A DNA stretch of 64,000 nucleotides from Rhodopseudomonas infernalis (GTDB taxonomy: Bacteria > Pseudomonadota > Alphaproteobacteria > Rhizobiales > Xanthobacteraceae). The stretch lies in the NCBI RefSeq assembly GCF_022271405.1, contig NZ_JAJNAL010000008.1:62001-126000 (forward strand), given 5' to 3'. Numbering within the stretch: the stretch's first letter is position 1; each line of letters opens with the position of its first letter. This document shows positions 18,307 to 26,842 of the stretch, piece after piece. Under the pieces are notes generated by a model. It saw nothing but the letters and a program-made list of their open reading frames with translations. It did no database searches and was not told where the DNA came from. A program made the position numbers and the translations under genes.

Positions 18307-18666
18307 CTACCTGCTCTTGCCATCGACGGGCGTCAGCTTCAGCGTAGCTAGATCGATGCCGTCGATGCAGGCGACGTTGAGGGCGATGACTTCGCTGCCG
18401 TCCGGCTTGGTTCCGCGCGCGAACACTTCGACGCCGCACTCGCCGCACTGCTGATGACGGATCGCCCGCTGGTTGAACAGATACTCCTTCAGGCTGTCCT
18501 GTCCGGCCCGCAGTTGAAAGCTCTGCGGTGGCAGGAAGGTCAGATGCAGGCCCTTCTTGGTGCAGATCGAGCAGTTGCAGGCCGTCACCATGGTGAGGTC
18601 GGTGGTGCATTCGAACCGCACCTGGCCGCAATGGCAGCCGCCGGTGCACACTTTCAGTCCGGTCAT
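18307..18666 (-). CDS. GFA-family zinc-binding protein
   Basis: A 119-residue protein of the glutathione-dependent formaldehyde-activating (GFA, Mss4-like) family. The Cys ligands appear in order: CTGGCHCGQVRFEC, CNCSICTKKG and CGECGVEVF. The fold binds zinc, and most members are not proven formaldehyde-activating enzymes. The start at 18666 gives MTGLKV, which fits the family; the longer frame upstream is not family-like. Confidence 0.88.
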   Translation of the reverse strand: MTGLKVCTGGCHCGQVRFECTTDLTMVTACNCSICTKKGLHLTFLPPQSFQLRAGQDSLKEYLFNQRAIRHQQCGECGVEVFARGTKPDGSEVIALNVACIDGIDLATLKLTPVDGKSR

Positions 18667-18771
18667 GATCGCGCTCCGCCGCCCGGCCGATCGGGCTTGT
18701 CTTGTCTCCTCTGTACCAGTGCGGAGACGGCGGGATAACGCCGGACTCTGAAAATAGGTGCGCCGGACGTG

Positions 18772-18795
18772 AAAAGCCCCGCGCAGGGCGGGGCT
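18772..18795 (-). terminator. rho-independent terminator of the 57-aa gene
   Basis: On the minus strand, AGCCCCGC, a short loop, GCGGGGCT, then TTTTC. It lies 43 bp after the stop of the small proline-rich gene. Confidence 0.75.
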
Positions 18796-18837
18796 GGTCA
18801 CCAAGTCTGGTCACGATGGCTGATCGCCCGCTCGCGA

Positions 18838-19011
18838 TCAGGCGAGCTGGTCGACCCGCGTTCCTTGTCCGGGCGGCAGAGCCGCCTTGACCGGCTGCGT
18901 TGTGGAGGAGTCGTCCTTGTCCTTCGGCGGGGGCGGAGGGGGCGGGGGGCTCGCTTCGACAGCCGGCTTCGAGACGGGCGTCGACGAGACGCTCGAGATA
19001 CTACTCATCAT
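18838..19011 (-). CDS. 57-aa proline-rich small protein
   Basis: A short gene of 57 codons starting MMSSISSVSSTPVSKP, with eight consecutive prolines at residues 22-29, then KDKDD and a polar tail ending TRVDQLA. A GAGG ribosome site precedes the double ATG, and a clear terminator follows the stop; both support a real gene. No domain is recognised and there is no signal peptide or membrane helix. The opposite strand has a longer open frame (18887-19429) with no coding character, which I reject. Confidence 0.65.
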   Translation of the reverse strand: MMSSISSVSSTPVSKPAVEASPPPPPPPPKDKDDSSTTQPVKAALPPGQGTRVDQLA

Positions 19012-19227
19012 CGATCCTCGTAGGTTTGCGAGTGTCTCCGACGACTCTCGGGGATGGTCGTTCGCCCTATGCGTTGGGCGGGACCGCGCCCGTCATCGGA
19101 TGATGCGAGCATCGCGCCTTCCAGTGAACTTTGCGCGCAACCGGGTGGTGGGATTTACTTCAAATGCCGTGCTTGCCCGGCGCCCCGATCCGCCCCGGCC
19201 GAGCTGCGCCGTGGAAGCGTCCGGCGC

Positions 19228-19695
19228 CTATTCGCTCTTGTCGCGCGACACCGCGATTGACGAATCCGTCTTGCCGCGGATGCAGCGCATGTCGAGCCGG
19301 CGAAACCGCGATTTGACGTCGTTGCCGCGCAACAAGCCGACCCGGCCAAAGCAGCGCTTCACCCCGCGCCGCGTATCGGCCTTGGGGATCGTGAACACGA
19401 TTGCCGAGGCGCTGGCGATCAGCTCCTGAAACTCCGCCGACGGCTTTCGCGCCGGCGCGATCCCGAAGACCTCGTTCTTCACCGTCCGGCTCGGACACCC
19501 CAGCCGCAACGACTTCGCCGCCGGATGCGCCAGATAGATCACATTCGCCACCGTCTTGCCGATCGTCACCCCGTCGATCTGTGACTTGAGCTGCTGCGCA
19601 AGGTCATCGCAGCGATCGGCATGGGCGGGGGAGGCGAGGGCCGTCAAGAGGGGGAGGACGGTGGCCACAGTCAAGCAGGGCAGTCGGATCGGCAT
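19228..19695 (-). CDS. conserved hypothetical secreted protein
   Basis: A 155-residue protein with a clear signal peptide (residues 1-26, PIRLPCLTVATVLPLLTALA then SPAHA). The mature part begins DRCDDLAQQLKSQIDGVTIG and has about four Cys residues that could form disulfides. The ATG at 19695 has a GAGGAG site and fits the signal peptide. No family function is known to me. Confidence 0.75.
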   Translation of the reverse strand: MPIRLPCLTVATVLPLLTALASPAHADRCDDLAQQLKSQIDGVTIGKTVANVIYLAHPAAKSLRLGCPSRTVKNEVFGIAPARKPSAEFQELIASASAIVFTIPKADTRRGVKRCFGRVGLLRGNDVKSRFRRLDMRCIRGKTDSSIAVSRDKSE

Positions 19696-19799
19696 CGACG
19701 ATTCTCCTCGGTACCTCCGCACTCAACCGTGGCACGAGGCGAGATGCAAGTATCGCCGCCAACACCCACCGGCCGGCTCTGGTTGTGTTAGGATAAGAT

Positions 19800-20057
19800 A
19801 TGGATCAAGACGATATCAAAGCGATTTTGGACCGCGTCCTGACATGGCCCCCCGAGCGCCAGAAGGATGCCGCCCAGCTACTATTGGTGATGGAGGAAGC
19901 GGATGCGAACCCTTATCACCTGACCGAAGCGCAGGCCGCGGAAGTTCGACGCCGGATCGCGATGAAAGGCGGGGCGGTGTTGACGCTCGACGAAGCCCGC
20001 CGACATTTCGAGCAGCTCTTCCGTGAGGGCTCGGGTGGTGAAACGGAAGAAAGATGA
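19800..20057 (+). CDS. 85-aa antitoxin-like small protein
   Basis: An acidic 85-residue protein of a type often found beside RelE/ParE-like toxins in rhizobia: ERQKDAAQLLLVMEEADANP, then YHLTEAQAAEVRRRI, then a short LTLDEARRHFEQLF tail. That resemblance is from memory. No toxin gene is adjacent; the next gene is another antitoxin-like protein, overlapping this one. Confidence 0.6.
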   Translation: MDQDDIKAILDRVLTWPPERQKDAAQLLLVMEEADANPYHLTEAQAAEVRRRIAMKGGAVLTLDEARRHFEQLFREGSGGETEER

Positions 20058-20265
20058 GATTGGTCGGGCGCGGATCGTCGGCGACGTCTTGCCGCCGCCG
20101 GATCGTCTCGTGCTACGCGAAGGCAGCGTCAAGGTAACCCTCAGCCTGTCGCGGCGCTCGGTGGATTTTTTCAAGCGCGCCGCGGCCAAACAGAAGGTGC
20201 CGTATCAGCACATGATCAGAGCGCTGGTGGACGGTTATGTGGAGGGCTCGGAGGGGCGGCGCTGA
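20038..20265 (+). CDS. CopG/BrnA-like ribbon-helix-helix protein
   Basis: A basic protein of about 75 residues. KVTLSLSRRSVDFFKRAAAKQKVPYQHMIRALVDGYV reads as a ribbon-helix-helix DNA-binding fold (beta strand, helix, turn, helix), as in CopG and BrnA antitoxins. I place the start at a GTG overlapping the previous gene (MVKRKKDEIG); a start at 20023 is also possible. With the 85-aa gene it may be the remains of a toxin-antitoxin locus whose toxin is lost or unrecognised. Confidence 0.6.
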   Translation: MKRKKDEIGRARIVGDVLPPPDRLVLREGSVKVTLSLSRRSVDFFKRAAAKQKVPYQHMIRALVDGYVEGSEGRR

Positions 20266-20398
20266 CGATAAGCGAATATCCTCGCATCCTTTCGCCATAG
20301 GCGTCGAACACACTTCAAACCAAAGCTCGATTTGCATCTTTCCCTTTTTTGTGGAGGATGCGATATTGTTATTTTAAATGAGTATTTGGGGTTGATCG

Positions 20399-21871
20399 AT
20401 GTCGGATATTCCAAGCTATTTGAGCCGAGGAGAACGGGCTCGGCTATTTCCGGTCTTAGCGGACACTTCTAAAGAAGGCCGTACAGCGTCGATCCTGCTC
20501 GCCTGCCTTGCGAATGTCGATGAATTCGGCCACTCGATGATGGGCACTGTCGGTCAGCGGGTAGGTCCTCGAACGAAAATTGAGACGTTCACTGAGATCT
20601 GTTTTTCATCGAAGGTCGACAAGATTCGTCCGGATGGGCTTATCGTGCTCACAACGGGCAGCCGGCAATGGCGAGCCCTTGTTGAAGCTAAGGTCGGAAA
20701 TTTTGATTTGGAGATAGGCCAAGTCGAGAGCTACCTGGCCCTTGCGCGTGAGAACGAGATCGATGCGCTGATTACTATTTCAAATCAGTTTGCTGCCGTT
20801 CCTGCGGTGCATCCTCTGCAGCTCGCTACGTCGGCCAGACGAAAGATAGAGCTATTTCATTGGTCTTGGATGCATGTGTTGACTGAGGCTAGTTTACTTC
20901 TCGCCAACGACGAGATTCTCGATCGGGATCAACGGTTCATTCTCAATGAGATGGTCCGTTTTCTGACGCATCCCAGCGCGGGGGTTCGGGGTTTCGATCA
21001 GATGCCGGCCTGCTGGACGGATCTGGTCGCCTCCATACAGGCGGGGGCGGTGCCTGCGGCGAGCTCTCCTTCCACTCGGGAAGTGGTAGGAGCGTGGCAT
21101 CAAGTTGTAAGAAATCTCTCTCTCACGATGAGTCGCCAGCTTGGAGTCGAAGTCTCGCCGCGGATTCCGAGAGAGCATCTGCGGGACTTGGATGCACGAG
21201 CGAAGGCTGATAGCTGCCTCTTGTGTGATGATCATACCTTGTCGGCGACATTGATCGTTCCAGACGCGGCGTCTCCTCTGGAAGTCACTGCTGACGTTAA
21301 GGCGCGATCGCTGACTATTTCCATGCACCTCCGCGCACCCGACGACAAAAAGGGGACAAAGGCGAGGTTGAACTGGTTGTTGCGCCAGTTGCCATCGACG
21401 ACAAATGAAAACTGGCACGTTCGACTTTACTGGCCAGGCAGAACAAGTAGCACTCAACGGCCTCTGAAGGTGCTCAGAGAGAACATCGATGACGCCGTGG
21501 ACGAGCGAGCTGGACAGGTTGTCACGTCTTTCGACGTGTTCCTTGTTCGCGATATTGGGGCTCGTTTCTCTCAACGTAAGAATTTCATTGTGGATCTCGA
21601 ATCGATTGTGCCTCAAGCCTACGATCAGGCCGGGCAGCATTTGCGCGCATGGCAACGCACAGCTCCCCGTCTGCCAGAAGAAAAAGCGGTTCCTGCAAGC
21701 GTCAGCACGGAGGCGATGCGAGACGCCGCCGAACTAGAGCTGACCGGGCCCGAGGAGAAGTCCGTTTGCTCTGTGGAGGCGAGCATGCTGCCAACTGAGG
21801 CCTTGGTCGGGGCGGTGCCCATTGAGCTTCCAGCAGACCCCACCCAGGATGCGGCCGACGGCGCCGCCTGA
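20399..21871 (+). CDS. PD-(D/E)XK nuclease-like protein of unknown role
   Basis: A 490-residue protein. The N-terminal 200 residues show a candidate PD-(D/E)XK core: Asp79 in KIRPDGLIVL, Glu96 and Lys98 in WRALVEAKVG, then a helix with GQVESYLALAREN. The middle has SLTISMHLRAPDDKKGTKARLNWLL and the C-terminus is an acidic low-complexity tail. I recognise no named family. Base composition and codon use are visibly more AT-rich than the flanking fumarase, and it sits beside antitoxin-like genes, so horizontal acquisition is likely. A defence or DNA-repair nuclease is one possibility; a regulatory protein using a dead nuclease fold is another. Confidence 0.7.
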   Translation: MSDIPSYLSRGERARLFPVLADTSKEGRTASILLACLANVDEFGHSMMGTVGQRVGPRTKIETFTEICFSSKVDKIRPDGLIVLTTGSRQWRALVEAKVGNFDLEIGQVESYLALARENEIDALITISNQFAAVPAVHPLQLATSARRKIELFHWSWMHVLTEASLLLANDEILDRDQRFILNEMVRFLTHPSAGVRGFDQMPACWTDLVASIQAGAVPAASSPSTREVVGAWHQVVRNLSLTMSRQLGVEVSPRIPREHLRDLDARAKADSCLLCDDHTLSATLIVPDAASPLEVTADVKARSLTISMHLRAPDDKKGTKARLNWLLRQLPSTTNENWHVRLYWPGRTSSTQRPLKVLRENIDDAVDERAGQVVTSFDVFLVRDIGARFSQRKNFIVDLESIVPQAYDQAGQHLRAWQRTAPRLPEEKAVPASVSTEAMRDAAELELTGPEEKSVCSVEASMLPTEALVGAVPIELPADPTQDAADGAA

Positions 21872-21998
21872 CAGAAGACTGCATCACGGGAGCTTCCAGA
21901 CGCGCCCTCGGCAAGTCTCCCGCCCATTTTGAACCCTTCAAAATCCCGCCGAAACCGCCTAGACAGGGCCCCGAATTTCCCCATTCGAGGCCCCGCCC

Positions 21999-23654
21999 AT
22001 GAACGCTCCCACCGCCATTCCGTCCGCCGCCACTCCGGTTCCGCCGTACAAGCACACGCCGCTGTTTCCGCTGGGAACGGACACCACGCCGTATCGAAAG
22101 ATCACCTCCGAGGGCGTGCGGGTGGAGAACGTGCTGGGCCGGGACATGCTGGTGGTCGAGCGCGAGGCGCTGCGGGCGCTGTCGGAGGCGGCGTTCGGCG
22201 ACATCAACCATTATCTGCGGCCGGGCCATCTCGCCCAGCTGCGCAAGATCCTCGACGACAACGAGGCGAGCCCGAACGACAAGTTCGTGGCGCTGGATTT
22301 CCTGAAGAACGCCAACATCGCCGCTGGCGGCGTGCTGCCGATGTGCCAGGACACCGGCACGGCGATCATCATGGGCAAGAAGGGCTGCAACGTCATCACC
22401 GCCGGCGACGACGAGGCGGCGCTGTCGGAAGGCGCGCGCGATGCTTATCTGCGCCGCAACCTGCGCTACTCGCAGGTCGCGCCGCTGACCATGTATGAGG
22501 AGAAGAACACCGCCAACAACATGCCGGCGCAGTGCGAGATCTACGCCGAGGGCGATGACGCCTACAAGTTCATGTTCATGGCCAAGGGCGGCGGCTCGGC
22601 CAACAAGAGCTTCCTGTTCCAGGCGACGCCCTCGGTGCTGACCCGCGACCGGCTGCTCGCGTTCCTGAAGGAGAAGGTGCTGACGCTCGGCACCGCGGCG
22701 TGCCCGCCCTATCACCTCGCGATCGTGATCGGCGGCACCTCGGCCGAGCTGTGCATGAAGACCGTGAAGCTCGCCTCGGCGCGCTATCTCGATGCGCTGC
22801 CCACGCAAGGCTCGGCGGACGGCAACGCCTTCCGCGACCTGGAGATGGAGCAGGAAATCCTCAAGATGACGCAAAGCCTGGGAGTGGGCGCGCAGTTCGG
22901 CGGCAAGTACTTCTGCCACGACGTCCGCGTCATCCGGCTGCCGCGCCACGGCGCGTCGCTGCCGATCGGGCTCGGCGTGTCGTGCTCGGCCGATCGTCAG
23001 GTGCTCGGCAAAATCACCAAGGACGGCGTGTATCTCGAAGAGCTCGAGCACAATCCGGCGCAGTATCTGCCGGAGGTCGAGCAGGCGCTCGGCGGCGAGG
23101 TGGTGCAGATCGATCTGGACCAGCCGATGAAGGACATCCTCGCCAAGCTGACGCAATATCCGACCAAGACCCGGCTGTCGCTGACCGGCACGATGATCGT
23201 GGCGCGCGACGCCGCCCACGCCAAGCTGCGCGAGCGCCTCGACAAGGGCGAGCCGCTGCCGGACTACTTCAAGAACCACCCGGTGTACTACGCCGGCCCG
23301 GCCAAGACCCCGGACGGCTACGCCTCCGGCGCATTCGGCCCGACCACCGCGGGGCGGATGGATTCGTTCGTCGATCAGTTCCAGGCGGCCGGCGGCTCGA
23401 TGGTGATGGTCGCCAAGGGCAACCGCGCGCCCGCGGTGCGCGAGGCGTGCAAGAAATACGGCGGCTTCTATCTCGGCTCGATCGGCGGCGCGGCCGCCAA
23501 CCTCGCCGAGCACTGCATCAAGAAGGTCGAGGTGCTGGAATATCCGGAGCTCGGCATGGAGGCGATCTGGAAGATCGACGTCGTCGACTTCCCGGCCTTC
23601 ATCATCGTCGACGACAAGGGGAATGATTTCTTCAAGGAACTGAATCTGGGCTGA
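21999..23654 (+). CDS. class I fumarate hydratase
   Basis: A 551-residue iron-sulfur fumarase of the single-chain FumA/FumB type, interconverting fumarate and malate in the TCA cycle. The N-terminal domain has [17 protein letters not shown] and the 4Fe-4S Cys candidates; the C-terminal domain has [29 protein letters not shown]. Length and order match the family. A 603-aa open frame on the opposite strand is a shadow. A family B repeat follows. Confidence 0.95.
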   Translation: MNAPTAIPSAATPVPPYKHTPLFPLGTDTTPYRKITSEGVRVENVLGRDMLVVEREALRALSEAAFGDINHYLRPGHLAQLRKILDDNEASPNDKFVALDFLKNANIAAGGVLPMCQDTGTAIIMGKKGCNVITAGDDEAALSEGARDAYLRRNLRYSQVAPLTMYEEKNTANNMPAQCEIYAEGDDAYKFMFMAKGGGSANKSFLFQATPSVLTRDRLLAFLKEKVLTLGTAACPPYHLAIVIGGTSAELCMKTVKLASARYLDALPTQGSADGNAFRDLEMEQEILKMTQSLGVGAQFGGKYFCHDVRVIRLPRHGASLPIGLGVSCSADRQVLGKITKDGVYLEELEHNPAQYLPEVEQALGGEVVQIDLDQPMKDILAKLTQYPTKTRLSLTGTMIVARDAAHAKLRERLDKGEPLPDYFKNHPVYYAGPAKTPDGYASGAFGPTTAGRMDSFVDQFQAAGGSMVMVAKGNRAPAVREACKKYGGFYLGSIGGAAANLAEHCIKKVEVLEYPELGMEAIWKIDVVDFPAFIIVDDKGNDFFKELNLG

Positions 23655-23683
23655 GGCGCCTCCGCGCGCCTGCCACCTGCTTC

Positions 23684-23807
23684 GTCATTCCGGGGCGCTC
23701 ACGAAGTGAGCGAACCCGGAATCTCGCCGTTCAGGGCACCCAAGCGGTTCAACGCAGAACATCTCGGGATTCCGGGCTCGCTCGCTGACGCGAGCGCCCC
23801 GGAATGA
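23684..23807. repeat. palindromic intergenic repeat, family B
   Basis: A second full-length copy: GTCATTCCGGGGCGCTCACG at the left, an inverse copy ending GCGCCCCGGAATGAC at the right, and facing GAACCCGGAATC / GGATTCCGGGCTCG arms. Confidence 0.8.
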
Positions 23808-23865
23808 CTGCTTGGGGCGGGTGCGCTGCCGCGCAGGCGGGGCGCTGCCGGGGAGGCGGGGTGCC

Positions 23866-24162
23866 TTACGCCCGCGTGCCGGTGAACGGGAATGAGCCCA
23901 TCGGGCCGATGCCCATTTCGCCCGAGATGCTATCGCCCGACACCTTGCCGGTGTAGGTCAGCGTCAGCGGGATCGGGTTGGTGATGTCGAGCTTCCAGGC
24001 GAGGTCGTCGCCGTTCACCGTGCCGTCGAAGATCTGGCCGGAATCGCCATCGGCGGATTGCGTGCCGGTGAGCGTGCCGCCATCGGCCTTCAGCGTCAGG
24101 TCGGCCTGCCGCTCGCCCATCGGCGTGCTCATGGTGATCTTCCAGTTTCCGTCGACTGCCAT
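23866..24162 (-). CDS. conserved hypothetical beta-rich protein
   Basis: A 98-residue protein made of alternating polar and hydrophobic strands: GNWKITMSTPMGERQADLTL, then DGGTLTGTQ, TYTGKVSGDSISGEM and a terminal GSFPFTGTR. The pattern suggests a small beta-barrel or lipocalin-like fold. No signal peptide. A GGGAGAAACAG ribosome region precedes the ATG. Proteins of this kind are common in this group and lack an assigned function. Confidence 0.75.
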   Translation of the reverse strand: MAVDGNWKITMSTPMGERQADLTLKADGGTLTGTQSADGDSGQIFDGTVNGDDLAWKLDITNPIPLTLTYTGKVSGDSISGEMGIGPMGSFPFTGTRA

Positions 24163-24463
24163 CTGTTTCTCCCTTGAGCAGGCCGTGGGACACGGCCGGC
24201 GACCCTGCTTTAATGCGTTTTCGCGCGAAGTGGAATTCGGCTCGGCTGCAGAAAGTTCGAGCTTTCAGAAAATGCCGACGCGCTTGCAGGATAATTCACA
24301 ACCACGATGCCGCCAGTAGGCAGGATGGCGCAGCAAGGGTGCGCGTCGCGCTGAACCATCCGCGCTTTTACGGATACAGATACCAGTGGTGCGGTATTGA
24401 TCAGGTGATAGGATGCTCGTCGGAGGACGTCCCGAGGTTCACCGCCAATGGTGGAGACTCGTT
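24163..24463. other. gene-free stretch
   Basis: About 300 bp between divergent genes. I see no gene, repeat or clear promoter motif in it. Confidence 0.4.
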
Positions 24464-25171
24464 ATGCGGATGTCATTCTGGCGAGCCCTGATTGGGGTTG
24501 CCGCGCTGGTCCTGATTGCACTGCCGGGCACGGCGCTCGCTCAATATGAAGTGCTCTCCGAGCGCACCACGATCGGCCTGACGGTGACTGTGGACCCGGC
24601 CGTGCCGGGGCGCGCCACACTGCGGGCGGAGGTCACCACGCCGTTCGGTGCCGGGGTTCCAGAGGGACGCATCACCTTCCACGACATGACCACCCAGCAG
24701 GTGCTGGGTTGGAGCGGCGTCGAGCAGCCGCAGATCATCATCGACGGGGTGTCGCCCGGGCGGCATATGCTGCGCGCCGATTACAGCGGCACCACCGCGT
24801 ATCTGCCGCTGATCATGCTGCCCAGCCAGTCGGCGCAGGTTCCGCTCAATATCCGGATGCAACCGGCGCTGACGCTGTCCTCGTCGAGCGAGCTGGTGGC
24901 GCCGGGCGATCTGGTGACCTTCAGCGTCACGGTGACCGGCCATGCCGGCGTGCCCTGCGGCCGTGTCACGCTGCGCGACGGCGACGAGGTGATTGCCGGC
25001 CATTTGCGGCTCGACCACGCCGGTGCGGCGGCGTTCACCACCTTGGCGCTGCCGCCCGGTCCGCACAGCATCGTGGCGGTCTACGAAGGCGACGAGCGCT
25101 ACGCGGCGGCGACGATCGAGATCGAACAACAGGTGACGTCGACGCTCGCTGCGGTTGCGCCGCAGCTGTAG
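24464..25171 (+). CDS. secreted protein with two bacterial Ig-like domains
   Basis: A 235-residue protein with a signal peptide (residues 3-27, LIGVAALVLIALPGTALA) and two tandem Ig-like repeats of the Big_3/Ig-like-3 type, each ending with a PG.H..VAVY.GD-like strand: SPGRHMLRADYSGTTAYLP and PPGPHSIVAVYEGDERYAA. It is probably periplasmic or surface-exposed. The ATG after GGAG was preferred to the longer frame beginning at 24413. Confidence 0.75.
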   Translation: MRMSFWRALIGVAALVLIALPGTALAQYEVLSERTTIGLTVTVDPAVPGRATLRAEVTTPFGAGVPEGRITFHDMTTQQVLGWSGVEQPQIIIDGVSPGRHMLRADYSGTTAYLPLIMLPSQSAQVPLNIRMQPALTLSSSSELVAPGDLVTFSVTVTGHAGVPCGRVTLRDGDEVIAGHLRLDHAGAAAFTTLALPPGPHSIVAVYEGDERYAAATIEIEQQVTSTLAAVAPQL

Positions 25172-25187
25172 ATCCCGGCCGGCGCGG

Positions 25188-25760
25188 CTATTCGGCCATC
25201 GACACAGCCGCGGCGGTTTCGGCGCGGCGGCGGCTGCGGATCGCCAGCCGGAACACCAAATACTGCGCCGCAAGCGCCGCCACCTTGGCGGCTGGCGCGA
25301 TCACCATCACAAAGAACGTCCAGGCCTTGATATCACCGGTCATCGCCGCGGCGATCACGCCGGCGCCGAGCGCAATCATCAGCACCGCCCAGAAATAACC
25401 GGACACCCGCACGTAGTCGGGGATCGTCGTGGCGACGATCGGCGGCACGTAGCGCAGCATCCAGTCCCGCCGCAGCATGATGGCGCCGACCGCGATGTGG
25501 CCGATGCTCGGCTTGATCAGCACGAAGCGCGGATCGTTGGTCAGCAGTGTCGCCCCGCCGAGCACCACCACCATGGCGACGCTGGCATAGGCCATGACGT
25601 CGAGCCGGAAGCCTTTGACGCGGGCATAGAGAAACTGGCCGACCGCGCCGATCACCGCCACGATCGTGGCCAGGGCGACGTTACCGGTCGAGAAATACAG
25701 CACCACGAAAAGGATGGTGGAGAAGAAATCGTTGCCGAGCTTGGCGAACGCGGCCTTCAT
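25188..25760 (-). CDS. septation protein A / YciB-like inner membrane protein
   Basis: A 190-residue membrane protein with five or so helices: FFSTILFVVLYFSTGNVALATIV, an ARVKGFRLDVMAYASVAMVVVLGGATLL segment split over two helices, and WMLRYVPPIVA. LTNDPRFVLIKPSIGHIAVG is the IspZ/YciB-family block. The ATG at 25760 is preceded by GGAGGAA; the longer frame upstream is not coding. Likely a cell-envelope protein of the IspZ family, although the terminal part differs from the classical members. Confidence 0.8.
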   Translation of the reverse strand: MKAAFAKLGNDFFSTILFVVLYFSTGNVALATIVAVIGAVGQFLYARVKGFRLDVMAYASVAMVVVLGGATLLTNDPRFVLIKPSIGHIAVGAIMLRRDWMLRYVPPIVATTIPDYVRVSGYFWAVLMIALGAGVIAAAMTGDIKAWTFFVMVIAPAAKVAALAAQYLVFRLAIRSRRRAETAAAVSMAE

Positions 25761-25911
25761 CGCGAGTTCCTCCCGGCAGCACCCGCGCCGCGGCGCGGAT
25801 CGATCGTCCCGATAGTGCGCGGGGCGGAACGTGAAGTAAACCGCGCAGCAGCGCGAGGCGATTGTCTCACGCCGGCGTGAAACCGGAAGTGCTGTGTGGC
25901 GTTGGTGCGCC

Positions 25912-26715
25912 ATGGCCAAATCGACGCGAAAAGCAGCACCTAAATCCTCCAGGACGAAGAGCGCCAAAAAGGCGCCGTGGTCGCGAAGCAACCCGCGCAA
26001 GCGCGCCGGCAAGGCGTCGAAGCATCTGTCGCCGGCCAAAAAGTCCGCCGCCAAGGCTCGCGCGAAACGCGCCGGGCGGCCCTATCCCAACCTGGTGGAC
26101 AACATGGCCCTAGCCTCGACGTCGAAATCATCCAAGTCCTCAAAGTTTAAATCATCCGCGTCGAAGGCGTCCAAGAAAGCCAAAACGGCCAAGGAGTCCT
26201 CAGCCAAGAAGTCAGCCAAGAAGAAGGCCACCGCCCGCAAAGGCTCTGCGGGCAAGAAGGCCTCGAAGAAGAAATCCTCGACCAGCAAAGCTTCAGCCAA
26301 GAAGAAAAGCACGCGGGCCACCCCGCGCAAGGCGGCGGCCGCCAGAACCTCTCCAGTCCGGAGGTCTTCCAGACAGCCGGCCGAGAAGGACCCTCGCGGC
26401 GGCCTGACCGCGGCGGGCCGCAAGGCCTTCGCCGAACGGGACGGCGCGCACCTCAAGCCCGGCGTGACGAAGACGGCGTCACAGATGTCGCCGGCCGAAA
26501 TGCGCCGCAAGGGAAGCTGGGCCGTGCGGTTCTATGGCCGTGCCAAGTTGCCGGCCCTCAAGGACAAGCAAGGTCAGCCGACCCGCTTCGCGCTGTCCGC
26601 CCACGCGTGGGGCGAGCCGGTGCCGAAGACCGAGGCGGCGGCCCGGCGGATCGCCGCCAAGGGCGAGCGCCTGCTCGAACGCTATCGCCAGCTGAAGGAC
26701 AAGGGCGCGGCCTGA
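25912..26715 (+). CDS. histone H1-like lysine-rich protein with DUF6321-type C-terminus
   Basis: A 267-residue very basic protein. Residues 1-150 are Lys/Ala/Ser-rich with many KK and AKK repeats, resembling eukaryotic histone H1 tails and bacterial H1-like proteins. The C-terminal 110 residues form a compact conserved domain (GGLTAAGRKAFAERDGAHLKPG, then MSPAEMRRKGSWAVRFYG) that I associate with DUF6321. It is predicted to bind DNA. The next gene encodes a SET methyltransferase with a similar Lys-rich tail, a suggestive pairing. Confidence 0.8.
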   Translation: MAKSTRKAAPKSSRTKSAKKAPWSRSNPRKRAGKASKHLSPAKKSAAKARAKRAGRPYPNLVDNMALASTSKSSKSSKFKSSASKASKKAKTAKESSAKKSAKKKATARKGSAGKKASKKKSSTSKASAKKKSTRATPRKAAAARTSPVRRSSRQPAEKDPRGGLTAAGRKAFAERDGAHLKPGVTKTASQMSPAEMRRKGSWAVRFYGRAKLPALKDKQGQPTRFALSAHAWGEPVPKTEAAARRIAAKGERLLERYRQLKDKGAA

Positions 26716-26797
26716 CCGCGGCAGCGTTGCCGATCTGGCTGGGGACGGCGCTGCGACGAGCCCTGAAACCCCTGCACATCGCGGCGGAATCGATCTA

Positions 26798-26819
26798 GAA
26801 GGGCCGCTTGCGCCCTTTC
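26798..26819 (+). terminator. weak terminator-like hairpin
   Basis: GAAGGGC, a seven-base loop, GCCCTTTC, downstream of the H1-like gene and 24 bp before the SET gene. The T-run is short, so partial read-through is likely. Confidence 0.35.
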
Positions 26820-26842
26820 ATCGTTCGTGACGTTCAAAGCTC

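Noticed and set aside
18887-19429. 180-codon plus-strand frame
   Set aside because: It overlaps two better-supported minus-strand genes and shows a poly-Gly and Ser/Arg-rich shadow pattern.
21702-23513. 603-codon minus-strand frame
   Set aside because: Antisense to the fumarase; Arg/His/Gly-rich without family similarity.
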